NCBI RefSeq assembly: GCF_900095205.1
Contig: NZ_LT606951.1
Location: 62,001-126,000, forward strand
DNA from: Polynucleobacter necessarius
Lineage (GTDB): Bacteria > Pseudomonadota > Gammaproteobacteria > Burkholderiales > Burkholderiaceae
Length of the DNA: 64,000 nt
Direction of reading: 5' to 3'
Numbering within the stretch: the first letter of the stretch is position 1; each line of letters opens with the position of its first letter. Of the stretch, positions 42,124 through 53,051 are shown one piece after another. The notes below the pieces were generated by a model. It worked only from the letters and a program-made list of their open reading frames with translations. It did no database searches and was not told the origin of the DNA. The position numbers and the translations under genes are program-made.

Positions 42124-43314
42124 TTACAGCCTATTCCTGCCGCGTAGACCCGGAAGTTCCTCAAGCGTGTAGCCCGGTAGCAAGACCTGTAAGTTCTTTG
42201 AAAAGGCAAACGCTTTAAAGAGTTCACCCATCTCTGCTTCGGACAATAACTTTTGTAATGAGTTAGATATGGGTAGAAAAGTTTCTGGATCACTTGGATT
42301 GCCAAGCTCTAAAGCAATATCCCCAATACCAGCATCTAGCAAGTAAGCCGCTTGGTTAGTGAGAAAAACATCGTCTACTTTTTCAGCCAATGCACTACGC
42401 GCAATTTGAGACCACTCAACATGTGTAGTTAAGTCACATAGCCCAGGAAAATAAAACGGATCCTGAATTGCATGATGGCGATGATGGGCCATTAAGGTGC
42501 CCTCAAGTCTTTGTGGGTGGTAATACTCGTTCTCGGGAAAGCCATAGTCAAACGTTAGAAAAAGGCCGATATCTAAATGCTTAGCAACTTGTTGTATCCA
42601 TGAGTTTGCTGGTGTGTGCAGTTCGATGACATATCCCTCAGAGAAACTGCCAACAAGTAGGCTCTCTGGTAGTAATTTTTGTTCAACAGGCGATCCTGCT
42701 TTCCAGATAAATTTATTCCCATCAATTGCGACACCGTACCAATACCAAAATCCGTTTTGATAAACAATGGCATCACAAGGAATGGCATCAATCACTTCAT
42801 TAGCCAGAATGACGCCTTTGAAATTTTCAGGTAATTGAGTAAGCCAATTACATTGTGTATTGAGCTTTAGTTGCTGAACTGTCGCACGAATTCTTTCTTG
42901 TTGACGCTGTGCCAAGTCTGGTGAGATTTCAATAATGTCATAACGATCTAAAGTAAATCCTAGATCATGTAGACGGGTCAAGATGGATGTAGCCAGCTTC
43001 CCAGTCCCGGCTCCGAATTCTAGGGTTTGTGTGGGAAGCCCTTTTTCTTTGAGCCCCTCAAGTACTGGCAAAAGGGTGGAGCAAATAGCAGCGCCAAATA
43101 ATGGACTTAATTCCGGAGCGGTAGTGAAATCGCCCCCAGCGCCTAATTTGTGAGCTCCTGCGCTGTAATAACCCATACCTGGCTCGTATAGAGCCATCTC
43201 CATGAAGCGGGAAAAGGGTATCCAACCACCACCTTGGAGGGCAATCTGGGAGGCTATTTTGGCCCTTAGAAGCTCGCTATGCTCCATTTCACGGCTGGTC
43301 AAGGTAATATCCAT
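42124..43314 (-). CDS. NDUFAF7/MidA-type SAM-dependent methyltransferase (COG1565)
   Basis: 396 residues. GWIPFSRFMEMALYEPGMGY and GDFTTAPELSPLFGAAICST are the family signature; LEFGAGTGKLATSIL is SAM motif I. Mitochondrial NDUFAF7 methylates an Arg of complex I subunit NDUFS2; the bacterial substrate is unproven. Only 17 bp lie between its stop and the cca stop. Start at ATG 43314, divergent from the SDR gene with 25 bp between. Intact. Confidence 0.88.
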   Translation of the reverse strand: MDITLTSREMEHSELLRAKIASQIALQGGGWIPFSRFMEMALYEPGMGYYSAGAHKLGAGGDFTTAPELSPLFGAAICSTLLPVLEGLKEKGLPTQTLEFGAGTGKLATSILTRLHDLGFTLDRYDIIEISPDLAQRQQERIRATVQQLKLNTQCNWLTQLPENFKGVILANEVIDAIPCDAIVYQNGFWYWYGVAIDGNKFIWKAGSPVEQKLLPESLLVGSFSEGYVIELHTPANSWIQQVAKHLDIGLFLTFDYGFPENEYYHPQRLEGTLMAHHRHHAIQDPFYFPGLCDLTTHVEWSQIARSALAEKVDDVFLTNQAAYLLDAGIGDIALELGNPSDPETFLPISNSLQKLLSEAEMGELFKAFAFSKNLQVLLPGYTLEELPGLRGRNRL

Positions 43315-43339
43315 AGCTCGCTAGTCTAAGAGAATTTAA

Positions 43340-44146
43340 TTGAACCCGAGTTCAAAACACCCATCCCAGCAATCAAAAGCAGTTTTGGTGACTGGTGCAG
43401 CAAAACGCCTTGGCCGAGAAATTGCTTTGCAGTTTGCTCGACAAGGCTGGGATGTTGCCGTTCATTATGGGCGATCTGCTCATGAGGCCGCCAAAACTGT
43501 AGAAGAAATTCAGGGGCTGGGGGTTAAGGCCGAGGCTTTTCAGGCCGATTTATCTGACGAGGTGCAGACTAGAGATCTATTTCATTCCGTCAGCAAAGTC
43601 TTCCCCCATTTAGAGTGCCTCGTCAATAGTGCTTCCATATTTGAATATGACCGCGCAAATTCAAGCACTCCTTTATCTGGAAAAAGCTTGCAAGAACATA
43701 TGCAGATTAATTTGACTGCACCCATTTTGTTATCTCAACGGATGTTTGAATTCCAAAAAAGTAAGCTAACTAAATTAGGGGTTCCATCCGTGATTCAGTT
43801 GTTAGATCAAAAGCTAGTTAATCTCAATCCGGATTACTTGTCTTACACATTATCTAAAGCAGCTCTTTTGACATCTGTTGAGTTATTGGCTGTAGATTTT
43901 GCGCCCCATCTTCGGGTGGTCGGATTAGCGCCCGGAATTTCATTGCCATCAGGCAACCAAACAAGTGAAGGTTTTTTAAAAGCACATCAAATGACGCCGC
44001 TAGGAAAATCTTCAACACCTGAAGATATTTCAAAAGCCGCCGTCTTTTTAGCAGAGTCTAGTGCAATTACTGGAACAACTTTATATGTTGATGGTGGACA
44101 GCATTTATTGCCATCAACACGTGACGTTATGTTCAAAACCAATTAA
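43340..44146 (+). CDS. FolM-like pteridine/dihydrofolate reductase (SDR family)
   Basis: 268 residues. TGAAKRLGREIALQFARQGW carries the TGxxxRxG cofactor motif that marks NADPH pteridine reductases. LVNSASIFEYDRA (NSAS) and YTLSKAALLTSVELLA (YxxxK) follow, then GLAPGISLPSGNQ and GTTLYVDGGQHL. The start appears to be TTG 43340, as no ATG lies before the Rossmann motif. folB follows after 24 bp, supporting a role in folate or pterin reduction. Intact. Confidence 0.8.
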   Translation: MNPSSKHPSQQSKAVLVTGAAKRLGREIALQFARQGWDVAVHYGRSAHEAAKTVEEIQGLGVKAEAFQADLSDEVQTRDLFHSVSKVFPHLECLVNSASIFEYDRANSSTPLSGKSLQEHMQINLTAPILLSQRMFEFQKSKLTKLGVPSVIQLLDQKLVNLNPDYLSYTLSKAALLTSVELLAVDFAPHLRVVGLAPGISLPSGNQTSEGFLKAHQMTPLGKSSTPEDISKAAVFLAESSAITGTTLYVDGGQHLLPSTRDVMFKTN

Positions 44147-44170
44147 GTATTTTTAAAAAAGCAAATATCC

Positions 44171-44566
44171 ATGCATGCAATTCTTTCTCATCCAGCGCTT
44201 ATTGACTGTCGTCGTTTGTTTTTGCGTGACTATGAAATTTTTATCAATATTGGGGTTCATGACTTTGAGAAAAAAGCAGAGCAACGTGTGATTCTCAATG
44301 TGGATTTGTATATTCCCTTGGCCATGAATACACCCACAAACGATCAGCTTGATGAGGTGGTAGATTATGACTTCATGCGTGAAACCATTAAAGATAGGGC
44401 TTCTAAGGGGCATATACATTTGCAAGAAACATTTTGTGATGACATCGTGACCGCAATACTCTCTCATCCTAAAGTATTGGCTGTGCGTGTTAGTACGGCT
44501 AAGCCAGACGTATATCCCGATTGTCATTCAGTCGGCGTTGAAGTATTTCGCATCAAGAACTCTTGA
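44171..44566 (+). CDS. folB: Dihydroneopterin aldolase
   Basis: Folate biosynthesis enzyme, 131 residues. Motifs RLFLRDYEIFINIGVHDFEK (the substrate-site Glu of the family corresponds to the VHxxE region), DEVVDYDFMRETIKD and HLQETFCDDIVTAIL, and VRVSTAKPDVYPDCHSVGVE with the conserved KP. Follows the FolM-like gene and precedes ttcA by 29 bp. Intact. Confidence 0.88.
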   Translation: MHAILSHPALIDCRRLFLRDYEIFINIGVHDFEKKAEQRVILNVDLYIPLAMNTPTNDQLDEVVDYDFMRETIKDRASKGHIHLQETFCDDIVTAILSHPKVLAVRVSTAKPDVYPDCHSVGVEVFRIKNS

Positions 44567-44595
44567 GATTGAAAATTTAAAAGAACACTATTGTT

Positions 44596-45504
44596 ATGGG
44601 CGACATTCGTAAAGTTATTTTTGAAGAAAATAAGCTAGAGAAAAAACTTTGCCGCTTAATGGGTCAAGCCATTGGTGATTTTGGTATGGTTGAAGATGGC
44701 GATAAAGTAATGGTATGTGTATCTGGTGGTAAGGATAGTTATGCCATGCTTGATATATTGATGAAATTACGTGAGCGTGCACCAATTCATTTTGAAATAG
44801 TGGCAGTTAATTTAGATCAGAAGCAACTGAATTTTCCGGCTGATATCTTGCCTAACTATTTGGAGAGTTTAGGTATTCAGTATCACATCGAAGAACAAGA
44901 TACCTATAGCATTGTGAAACGAGTAATCCCCGAATGGAAAACCACTTGTGGGTTGTGTTCGCGTCTGCGTCGCGGTATTTTGTATCGCGTTGCCGATGAA
45001 TTGGGCGCAACTAAAATTGCTCTAGGTCACCACCGCGATGACATTCTAGAAACTCTAATGCTCAATATGTTTTATGCAGGCAAGCTCAAGGGCATGCCAC
45101 CAAAATTACGTTCCGATGATGGCAAACACATCGTGATTCGTCCCTTGGCGTATGTCCCTGAAAAGTTGTTAGAGCGATATGCTGAAGATATGAATTTCCC
45201 TATCATTCCATGTGACTTATGCGGAAGTCAGCCAAATCTCCAGCGTCAAGTTATGAAAGAAATGCTCCGCGACTGGGAAAAGAAATATCCCGGTCGGATA
45301 GAGAACTTGTTTCGCTCTATGCACCACATTGTTCCCTCTCATTTGATGGATGGGGAGGCCTTTGATTTCAAAAACCTGGAGATTTCCACTGAGCTATCGG
45401 GTATCGCCGCTAGATCTGCGGGTGATAAGGCAATTGATGAGGCTGAATTGGACGAATTAGCCTGCGGAACCCTCATTCAGGGGGCTTATAATCCCATTTT
45501 ATGA
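44596..45504 (+). CDS. ttcA: tRNA 2-thiocytidine(32) synthetase
   Basis: Thiolates C32 of tRNA using an iron-sulfur cluster. 302 residues. PP-loop [17 protein letters not shown] (about residues 39-55), cluster-binding CxxC in [34 protein letters not shown], and [15 protein letters not shown]. The stop overlaps the glmU ATG (ATGA). Intact. Confidence 0.94.
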   Translation: MGDIRKVIFEENKLEKKLCRLMGQAIGDFGMVEDGDKVMVCVSGGKDSYAMLDILMKLRERAPIHFEIVAVNLDQKQLNFPADILPNYLESLGIQYHIEEQDTYSIVKRVIPEWKTTCGLCSRLRRGILYRVADELGATKIALGHHRDDILETLMLNMFYAGKLKGMPPKLRSDDGKHIVIRPLAYVPEKLLERYAEDMNFPIIPCDLCGSQPNLQRQVMKEMLRDWEKKYPGRIENLFRSMHHIVPSHLMDGEAFDFKNLEISTELSGIAARSAGDKAIDEAELDELACGTLIQGAYNPIL

Positions 45505-47012
45505 ATATCGTTATATTAGCCGCTGGGCAAGGAAAGCGGATGAAATCCGCCCTTCCCAAAGTCCTGCAAACTCTGGCAGGCAAGCCCCTACTTCAGCACG
45601 TTCTAGACACAGCACTTTCCCTACAAGATAAGAAGTCAAAAATTAGCCCAGTTGTGGTGATTGGACATGGTGCAGCAGATGTAAAATCATTCTTGGCAAC
45701 GGTAAGCAATGAAGATGCTAGATTTGGTAAGGTGGTAACTGCGCTGCAAGCTGAGCAAAAAGGAACGGGTCATGCGCTCCTACAGGCCTTGCCAAAATTA
45801 GATACTCAAGAGCCAACATTGGTTTTATATGGAGATGTTCCTCTCACAACTAAGAAGACGCTAGCGAAGTTAGCGAAATTAGCTGACGGGGCAAAAGGAC
45901 AAGATTGTGCTTTGGCATTGCTGACACAAAAACTTTCCAATCCAACTGGATATGGCCGCATCATTCGAGATGTCGACGGTTCTGTAAATGAGATTGTCGA
46001 AGAGAAGGATGCATCACCTGCACAAAAAGCAATAAAAGAAATCAACACCGGCATTATGGTGTTGCCAATAAATTCATTAAAAAAGTGGCTTAAGGCTTTG
46101 CGCGCTAGTAATGCCCAAGGTGAGTATTACCTAACTGATGTGATTGCAATGGCTGTCAAAGATGGTGTGCCTATTCGCACAACACAGGCTGATGATGAAT
46201 TTGAAACTGTGGGAGTGAATAGTCGCGATCAGCTGGCTGCCCTTGAGCGTGTTCACCAACTCAATATTGCAAATCAATTGATGGATGCAGGCGTGTCACT
46301 TGCGGACCCTTCACACATTGATGTGCGCGGTACCATAAAGTGCGGTACCGATGTATCGATCGATGTTGGTTGCGTATTTGAGGGTCACGTCACCTTGGGT
46401 AGTGGCGTCAAAATTGGACCTTATTGTGTGGTTCGAAATAGCGAAATTGGTAATGGCGTAGCAGTTCATGCATATAGTCATGTCGATGGTGCAAAGGTGG
46501 GCAATCACTCTGTCATTGGCCCTTATGCTCGCTTGCGGCCTGGCGCAGACTTATCCAATGATGTGCATATTGGTAATTTCGTAGAGGTAAAGAACAGCAA
46601 AATTGCTGCCAATAGTAAAGCCAATCATTTGGCTTATGTAGGTGATTCGATTGTTGGTTCAAGAGTCAACATAGGTGCAGGGACTATTACCTGTAACTAT
46701 GATGGCGTTAATAAACATCAAACCATTATTGAGGATGATGTTTTTATTGGATCGGATACACAATTAGTTGCTCCAGTCCGTGTAGGTCGCGGCGCTACCT
46801 TGGGCGCTGGCACTACCTTGACTAAAGATGCGCCAGCTAATCAGCTAACTGTATCTCGGGCAAAACAAGCCTCCTTTCGGTGGCAACGCCCTGTAAAGCA
46901 AGAAAAGAAGCCTACAAAAAAGACGGCAGTAAAGAAAGCCGTTGTTAAAAAAATAGCTGTAAAGAGCGCAGCGAAGAAAACGGTTAAGAAAACTGTAAAG
47001 GGTAAAAAATAA
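45501..47012 (+). CDS. glmU: Bifunctional GlmU (GlcN-1-P acetyltransferase / GlcNAc-1-P uridyltransferase)
   Basis: Makes UDP-GlcNAc. 503 residues. Uridyltransferase domain: [54 protein letters not shown]. Left-handed beta-helix domain: repeats such as [20 protein letters not shown] and [20 protein letters not shown], then YDGVNKHQT. The last 40 or so residues are an unusual Lys/Ala/Val tail ([31 protein letters not shown]) not found in E. coli GlmU (456 residues). Stop shares one base with the glmS ATG. Confidence 0.94.
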   Translation: MNIVILAAGQGKRMKSALPKVLQTLAGKPLLQHVLDTALSLQDKKSKISPVVVIGHGAADVKSFLATVSNEDARFGKVVTALQAEQKGTGHALLQALPKLDTQEPTLVLYGDVPLTTKKTLAKLAKLADGAKGQDCALALLTQKLSNPTGYGRIIRDVDGSVNEIVEEKDASPAQKAIKEINTGIMVLPINSLKKWLKALRASNAQGEYYLTDVIAMAVKDGVPIRTTQADDEFETVGVNSRDQLAALERVHQLNIANQLMDAGVSLADPSHIDVRGTIKCGTDVSIDVGCVFEGHVTLGSGVKIGPYCVVRNSEIGNGVAVHAYSHVDGAKVGNHSVIGPYARLRPGADLSNDVHIGNFVEVKNSKIAANSKANHLAYVGDSIVGSRVNIGAGTITCNYDGVNKHQTIIEDDVFIGSDTQLVAPVRVGRGATLGAGTTLTKDAPANQLTVSRAKQASFRWQRPVKQEKKPTKKTAVKKAVVKKIAVKSAAKKTVKKTVKGKK

Positions 47013-48844
47013 TGTGCGGTATTGTTGGCGCAGCTTCCCATAAAAACATTGTTGATGTCTTAGTCGAAGGCTTGCGTCGTCTAGAGTATCGTGGTTATGA
47101 CTCTTGTGGATTTGCAGTAATTAATGGCGATGATGCAGTTCATCCCATTGAAAGAGCGCGAACGACAGCCCGTGTTTCTGAGTTGGCTGAGCAAGGGAAA
47201 GATTTTGTTGGCACGCTTGGTATTGCTCATACTCGCTGGGCAACGCACGGAAAGCCGGATACGCAAAATGCCCACCCACATATTTCCAATGGTTTAATCG
47301 CAGTTGTTCACAACGGAATTATTGAAAACTACGAAGTGCTCCGCTCTGAATTGAAAGCTGCTGGCTACGATTTCACATCGGAAACAGATACTGAAGTTAT
47401 TGCGCATTTGGTTTATCAGCAATATGTTGCTAGTGGACAAAAGAATATTACTGATTCAGTGAGGGCAGTGCTACCTAAATTACATGGTGCATATGCTATT
47501 GGCGTTATTGCTCAAGATAATCCAAGCACACTAGTTGGTGCGCGTGTAGGCTCACCTTTAGTAGTTGCCATTGGTGAACATGAGCACTTTTTAGCATCAG
47601 ATGCTTTGGCTTTGGCGGGTCGTGCACACTCTATGATGTATTTGGAAGAGGGCGACGTTGCGGTTCTCAAGGCAGACAGCATTGAGGTAATTGATCAAGC
47701 AGGTAAGTCTGTTCATAGAGAGTTAAAGCCGATGCCAGCACAAGCTGACTCGGTTGATCTAGGCCCATACCAGCACTACATGCAAAAAGAAATTTTTGAG
47801 CAGCCTAGAGCTATTGGTGACACGCTTGCCAATATTGCTGAGTTTGGTCCGGGATTATTTAACGCAAAGCCTGAAGATTGGGATGCTTTCGATCAAATCT
47901 TGATTTTGGCTTGTGGTACCAGTTACTACTCTGCATGTGTAGCTAAATATTGGTTGGAGGATATTGCTGGCATTCCAACACAGGTCGAAATCGCGAACGA
48001 ATATCGTTATCGAACTACTGTACCGAATCCGAAAACTTTAATTGTGGTGGTTTCTCAATCTGGTGAGACGGCTGATACTTTGGCTGCTTTACGTCATGCC
48101 AAGAGCATGGGCCATCAGTACACCTTAGTAATCTGTAATGTGGCAAGTAGTGCAATGGTTCGTGAAACGGATTGGAACTTCTTGACTAAGGCTGGCACTG
48201 AAATTGGGGTTGCTTCAACCAAGGCGTTTACTACACAACTCCTTGCACTGTATCTATTGGCGGTTTCATTAGCAAAACGTGCTGGCAGAATTTCTACGGA
48301 AAAAGAAAAGGAATTACTCTTTGAGTTACGTCATTTACCCAAAGCATTACATGCTGTATTAGCGCTTGAACCACAGATCATTTCTTGGAGTGATGCTTTT
48401 GCCAAATGTGAAAATGCACTCTTCCTAGGGCGTGGCTTACATTACCCAATCGCATTAGAAGGTGCGCTGAAGCTCAAAGAGATTTCTTATATTCACGCAG
48501 AGGCTTATCCGGCTGGTGAGTTAAAACATGGACCACTTGCACTGGTTACAGATAAGATGCCGGTAGTAACAATTGCGCCTAAAGATGAATTGTTGGAAAA
48601 ACTCAAGTCCAATATGCAAGAAGTAAAAGCGCGCGGTGGAAAGCTTTATGTCTTTACCGATCAAGATACCAATATTTCTGGTGGCGAAGGTATCAATGTC
48701 GTTAAACTTCCTGAGCACTATGGCAATCTCTCACCGATTTTGCATGTAGTACCTCTGCAATTGCTTGCATATCACACAGCTTGTGCTCGCGGCGCTGATG
48801 TCGATAAACCCAGAAACCTAGCAAAGAGTGTTACGGTTGAGTAA
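47012..48844 (+). CDS. glmS: Glutamine--fructose-6-phosphate aminotransferase
   Basis: Makes GlcN-6-P. 610 residues. The N-terminal nucleophile Cys is residue 2 ([12 protein letters not shown]), with [20 protein letters not shown] in the glutaminase domain. Two SIS isomerase domains follow: [17 protein letters not shown] and [20 protein letters not shown], then [20 protein letters not shown] and [16 protein letters not shown]. Ends [15 protein letters not shown]. It feeds GlmU. No glmS ribozyme expected or seen. Intact. Confidence 0.97.
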   Translation: MCGIVGAASHKNIVDVLVEGLRRLEYRGYDSCGFAVINGDDAVHPIERARTTARVSELAEQGKDFVGTLGIAHTRWATHGKPDTQNAHPHISNGLIAVVHNGIIENYEVLRSELKAAGYDFTSETDTEVIAHLVYQQYVASGQKNITDSVRAVLPKLHGAYAIGVIAQDNPSTLVGARVGSPLVVAIGEHEHFLASDALALAGRAHSMMYLEEGDVAVLKADSIEVIDQAGKSVHRELKPMPAQADSVDLGPYQHYMQKEIFEQPRAIGDTLANIAEFGPGLFNAKPEDWDAFDQILILACGTSYYSACVAKYWLEDIAGIPTQVEIANEYRYRTTVPNPKTLIVVVSQSGETADTLAALRHAKSMGHQYTLVICNVASSAMVRETDWNFLTKAGTEIGVASTKAFTTQLLALYLLAVSLAKRAGRISTEKEKELLFELRHLPKALHAVLALEPQIISWSDAFAKCENALFLGRGLHYPIALEGALKLKEISYIHAEAYPAGELKHGPLALVTDKMPVVTIAPKDELLEKLKSNMQEVKARGGKLYVFTDQDTNISGGEGINVVKLPEHYGNLSPILHVVPLQLLAYHTACARGADVDKPRNLAKSVTVE

Positions 48845-48980
48845 ATTTCTTCCAAGTGGGGCGGTAAATCTTGGGTTTGATGATTTGTATGTTTCTACCT
48901 TAGTATTTTCCGCAAAGACCAAAGAAAATTCTTAATCAAGTATCCCAAGTGCAATTAGAAAGACTTTCGGTATTGAAGGT

Positions 48981-49009
48981 TTGACATTGCTTAAAAAGAT
49001 TTCTAAATC
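48981..49009 (+). promoter_or_regulatory. Candidate promoter of the acyltransferase pseudogene
   Basis: A perfect TTGACA (-35), 17-bp spacer and TAAATC (-10), about 95 bases before the acyltransferase ATG. The rest of 48845-49104 is AT-rich with no gene. Confidence 0.4.
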
Positions 49010-49104
49010 TAGAGGCGCCCATTGAGAATTAAAGTTGTAGAAGAATGACGATTAATTTTCGATATATAGCAGAATTTTTGTAGGATTTGAGGTGTCCTTG
49101 GCAC

Positions 49105-51122
49105 ATGAAAACTATTATGAGCAATAAACATAAATACTCAGAGTACCGCTCAGACATTGATGGCCTAAGAACAATTGCAGCACTCTCGGTAGTTGTATTC
49201 CATGCTTTTCCAAGCTGGATTAAAGGTGGATTTATAGGGGTTGATGTTTTTTTGTAATCTCTGGTTTCCTAATTTCAACAATTATATTTCGAAATTTGGA
49301 GATGGGAGCTTTTAGTTTCTGCGAATTTTATTCTCGTCGTATTAGGCGCATATTCCCATCCCTATTGCTTGTTTTGGCGATCAGTTGTGCTTTAGGATAG
49401 TTTGCCTTGCTGGCCGATGAATATGAGCAACTCGGAAAACATGTCGCTGGAGGCGCAGGATTTGTATCAAACCTCATCCTCTGGAAAGAAGCGGGATATT
49501 TTAATAATGGATCCGAGACAAAGCCGTTACTTCATTTATGGAGTCTTGGAATTGAAGAGCAGTTTTATATCATTTATCCACTAATTTTATGGTTGACTTG
49601 GAGGAAAAAAATTAATCTTCTATTTTCCTTGCTGGTTGTGGCTCTAATATCCTTTTTATTAAATATTAAGGGCATTAAATCAGATATAATTGGAACTTTT
49701 TATTCTCCACTGACGCGATTTTGGGAGTTAATGTTGGGAAGAATTTTGGCTTGGGGAATTCTTTATAAATCAAAGTGGTATCCAAGTTTTGCACAACTGG
49801 TAAATATTGCCCTACTTCAGAATATTAGATTAGAGTCTTTAGTCCTGGAGCCATAAGAAATGGCGCCCCTTGGTAGGGGTTAGTACTGCTTGTATATGGC
49901 TTTTTTAGAATTGGCAAAGGCTTCAACTTTCCAGGAACATGGGCTCTAATACCAGTCTTTGGAGCCCTTCTTCTCATTGCTGCAGGGCAGGATACGTGGA
50001 TTTAATAAGAAAATATTATCCAATCGCATTCTTGTATGGTTTGGTCTTATTAGTTTTCCTTTGTATCTATGGCATTGGTTGCTCCTGTCATTTGTAAGGG
50101 TTGTGGAAAGTAAAACTCCTAGTATTGGGATTCGAGTCACTTGTGTTGGACTGGCGATCTGCCTAGCATGGATTACATATAAGTATATTGAGAGACCATT
50201 CCGTTATGGAAATTATAATAAAAGTAAAACGTTTATTCTGGTGTCTCTTTCAATTATTGTTGGTCTGATGGGTCTAGTCATATTCAACCAAGAGGGATAT
50301 GAAAAAAGAGAATCAATTAACGGTTTTATCAATAATAAAAATGAGCTTATAAGAACCCCCGCAAAAAATAATGAATGCATTCAGTACCTTGCTCCTATAG
50401 CGCCACTATTCCCATATTGTAAATTTAAGGATAACGGTGCGACTGAAACCGTTGCTGTTATAGGGGACAGCCACGCTCATGTTGCATATCCAGGCGTTGC
50501 TGAATTTTTTAAAAATAGAAATACTGTTCTGTTTGCAAATAGTGGGTTGCCCTCCCTTGTTAGGATATGCAATGACAGGAAGTACTCAAGAAGAGCGTAA
50601 GTTATGCGATGAACAGACCAGTCAGCTGTTAAATATATTAAAAAACAAGGCAGATATCAAAGTTGTATTATTTTTTTCTCGAGGCCCTATATACATAACT
50701 CATACAGAGCTGCTGAGTGATGAAAAGATTTTAGAAGGCCCCAGAAATAATTATGTAGATTATCAAAGAGGGTTGCAAAAAACTATTGATGAACTTAAAA
50801 AATCCGAAAAAAAGTGTTTTATATTACTGAAAATCCTGAGTTAAGTTATGTTGTTGAATCATGTATTGAAAGGCCATACCGTTTTTCAAGTGTCGATTGT
50901 CAACCGCTAAGAAAAGATGTGTTAAGTCGACAAAAAGATTACCTTGAAGCAATATCAACCCTTCAAAATGTGCAATTAATTAATAGTCTTGAAGCCTTTT
51001 ACCCTGCTGAAAAGTGCTTAACTTATTATGAAGGTAAGCTTCTGTATGCCGATGATGATCACCTCTCTGTTGCCGGTAGTAATTTTCAATTTGAAAAACT
51101 TCTTCGTAAGCATTTTGAGTAA
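49105..51122 (+). pseudogene. OafA/YrhL-type O-acyltransferase with SGNH domain, broken
   Basis: These inner-membrane proteins acetylate surface polysaccharides. From ATG 49105 or 49117: [20 protein letters not shown] (acyltransferase-3 motif with the conserved His), [17 protein letters not shown] after a T7 tract (49247-49253) that lacks one T, an in-frame TAG at 49398-49400, then PLLHLWSLGIEEQFYIIYPL. Frame changes near 49855-49965, 50580 and 50820 separate FPLYLWHWLLLSFVRVVES, VAVIGDSHAHVAYPGVAEFF (SGNH Ser) and YADDDHLSVAGSNFQFEKL (Asp-His). The locus is more AT-rich than its neighbours. Confidence 0.83.
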
Positions 51123-51512
51123 ATGCGATAGATTAAACTTTTAATAATTTAACCTTAAATTAAGTTAAGGTGATAGAGTGCTAACGTAGGTATGCTATTA
51201 ATTAAAAATTAAACTCAAAAGAAAAGTAGGATAGCTATATTTGCTTTGTTGAAATTGGTGGCAATAGATGTGATTGCTGAAGTTAAATCAAAACCAATTC
51301 TGAATTCAAACTTCTGTTAAGTCTTGGTGCGTAGGCGCCGTTTGTAAGGTAGTTAGAAAAAAGTCGCTCTGCATAACGAAAGGGTTTTGTGAGCACTTGA
51401 TCGTCAATGAAAGTTTGAACAAAAATTTAGTAAAAAAATCAGGGCTTTACGAAGCCCTGATTGTATTTTTGTGTTCAAATAACTCTTGTAAAAAAGATTT
51501 CTGTTTCAATCT
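51123..51512. other. Gene-poor AT-rich spacer
   Basis: No convincing gene. A minus-strand frame at 51293-51426 (44 codons, no ATG; contains FRYAERLFSNYLTNGAYAPR) could be a remnant of a lost gene but is not recognisable. A strong hairpin at 51438-51461 is the only clear signal. The start of the efflux operon follows with no obvious promoter motif. Confidence 0.3.
51438..51470. terminator. Strong hairpin terminator
   Basis: ATCAGGGCTT-TACG-AAGCCCTGAT is a perfect 10-bp stem with a tetraloop. On the plus strand it is followed by TGTATTTTT, on the minus strand by TTTTTTT, so the minus orientation looks stronger although no minus-strand gene is nearby. Confidence 0.7.
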
Positions 51513-53051
51513 ATGCTTTTGTCTACGCCACAGCTTTCGCGTTTAAATTTGCTTTCGCTCATTTGCGCGGGGACTCTATCTGCATGTGCTGTTGGCCCAG
51601 ATTTTAAAGAACCTGAAGCGCCTAAGACTTCTTCTTATACGGAAACTGCCTTGTCCAAGAGGCTGACCTCTGCGCCCGGAGTGCCTGGTGGTGGTGAGCA
51701 AGAGTTTGTTGAGGGAGCTGACATAGAAGCTCAGTGGTGGGAACTTTATAAATCTCCCGAACTAGATGCTCTTATTAAAAAGGCGCTTGAGCAAAATCCT
51801 AATTTAGGCGCTGCAGATGCCGCATTGCGTGCTGCACAAGAAAATGTCAATGTACAAATTGGCAGTCAATATTTTCCAGCGATTGGAGTCGGTGCAAATG
51901 CTCTAAGGCAAAAGCAACCATCAGCAGTTTATGGTTTGAACTATGGGGCTGATACATATAACCTCTATAACGCTATAGTCAACGTGATTTATCAGTTAGA
52001 TGTTTTTGGTGGAGCAAGACGTGCGGTTGAGGGTTCTCGTGCACAAGCAGAAGTGGCTCAATTTCAATTAGAGGGCGCCTACTTTTCTTTAACTGCCAAT
52101 GTAGTAACGAGTGCCGTTAAGGAGGCAGCCCTTCGTGCGCAGATGCAGGCTACAGAAGAAATTCTTAAGGCCCAGACCAATCTAGCCGAAGTGACCGAGA
52201 AGCAGCTGGCGATTGGTACAGTTTCTAAGGTGGATGTGACGTCACAGCGTACATTAGTTTCAAGTTCTCAAGTGGATCTGTTTAACTATGAAAGAAATCT
52301 AGCTTTTGCACGAAATCAGTTAGCGGTATTAGTGGGGGAAATTCCTAGTAATGCCAACATTGCTAGGTTTGATCTCGCAAATTTACATTTGCCTGAAAAG
52401 TTACCGCTTTCAGTTCCATCTAGTCTTGTACGTCAACGTCCAGATGTGCGAGCTGCTGAGGCTCAACTAAAAGCCCAGAATGCATTTGTCGGTGTAGCAA
52501 CAGCCAATTTATTGCCACAATTTAATATCACCGGGTCAATTGGTGCAGCTGCGTTGACGTCTGCTAACTTATTTGGCCCCAACTCTTCTTTGTGGGCGTT
52601 GGGTGGCGGCATTCTGCAATCTTTGTTTCAGGGCGGGGCTTTATTGGCACAACGTCGCGGTGCTATTGCAAATTACGAGCGAGCGGCTTTTCAGTATCAA
52701 GCAACGGTACTGAAAGCCTTTCAGGAGGTAGCAGATGCCTTGCGCGCTTTAGAGACGGGTGCGCAAGCATTGAAGTCGGCATCCGATGCAGAGCACTATG
52801 CTTATGAAGCTTTAGATTTAGTGCAGCAACAATATAAGTTGGGTACAGCAAGTTATTTAGCAGTTTTGTATTGCCAAAATCAATATCAGATTGCGAAAGT
52901 GAAATCTGTGTCTGCACAAGTAACCCGTTTCTCGGATATAGCAGCATTATTTGCAGCACTTGGCGGAGGCTGGTGGAATCGCGAAGGCCCTGCATTTAAA
53001 CCAAAAGACATAGCGAACAAAGATCAAAATGAAACTTCTGGAAAAAATTAA
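51513..53051 (+). CDS. Outer-membrane efflux lipoprotein (NodT/OprM family)
   Basis: 512 residues. A lipoprotein signal with lipobox TLSAC (Cys about residue 25), then VGPDFKEPEAP, the classical start of OprM/NodT proteins. WWELYKSPELDALIKKALEQ and the repeated helical and strand segments of the TolC fold follow (ANVVTSAVKEAALRAQMQAT; RQRPDVRAAEAQLKAQNAFV). It would form the outer channel for the RND pump encoded next. The end overlaps the adaptor start (ATG 53029) by 23 bases. Intact, unlike its two partners. Confidence 0.9.
   Translation: MLLSTPQLSRLNLLSLICAGTLSACAVGPDFKEPEAPKTSSYTETALSKRLTSAPGVPGGGEQEFVEGADIEAQWWELYKSPELDALIKKALEQNPNLGAADAALRAAQENVNVQIGSQYFPAIGVGANALRQKQPSAVYGLNYGADTYNLYNAIVNVIYQLDVFGGARRAVEGSRAQAEVAQFQLEGAYFSLTANVVTSAVKEAALRAQMQATEEILKAQTNLAEVTEKQLAIGTVSKVDVTSQRTLVSSSQVDLFNYERNLAFARNQLAVLVGEIPSNANIARFDLANLHLPEKLPLSVPSSLVRQRPDVRAAEAQLKAQNAFVGVATANLLPQFNITGSIGAAALTSANLFGPNSSLWALGGGILQSLFQGGALLAQRRGAIANYERAAFQYQATVLKAFQEVADALRALETGAQALKSASDAEHYAYEALDLVQQQYKLGTASYLAVLYCQNQYQIAKVKSVSAQVTRFSDIAALFAALGGGWWNREGPAFKPKDIANKDQNETSGKN

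Noticed and set aside
46984..47011. A glmS ribozyme before glmS.
   Set aside because: That ribozyme occurs mainly in Firmicutes, and glmU ends directly on the glmS ATG, leaving no room.
48845..49104. A tRNA or small RNA in the spacer after glmS.
   Set aside because: No cloverleaf or conserved TPsiC-type sequence is seen; only AT-rich sequence and one promoter-like site.
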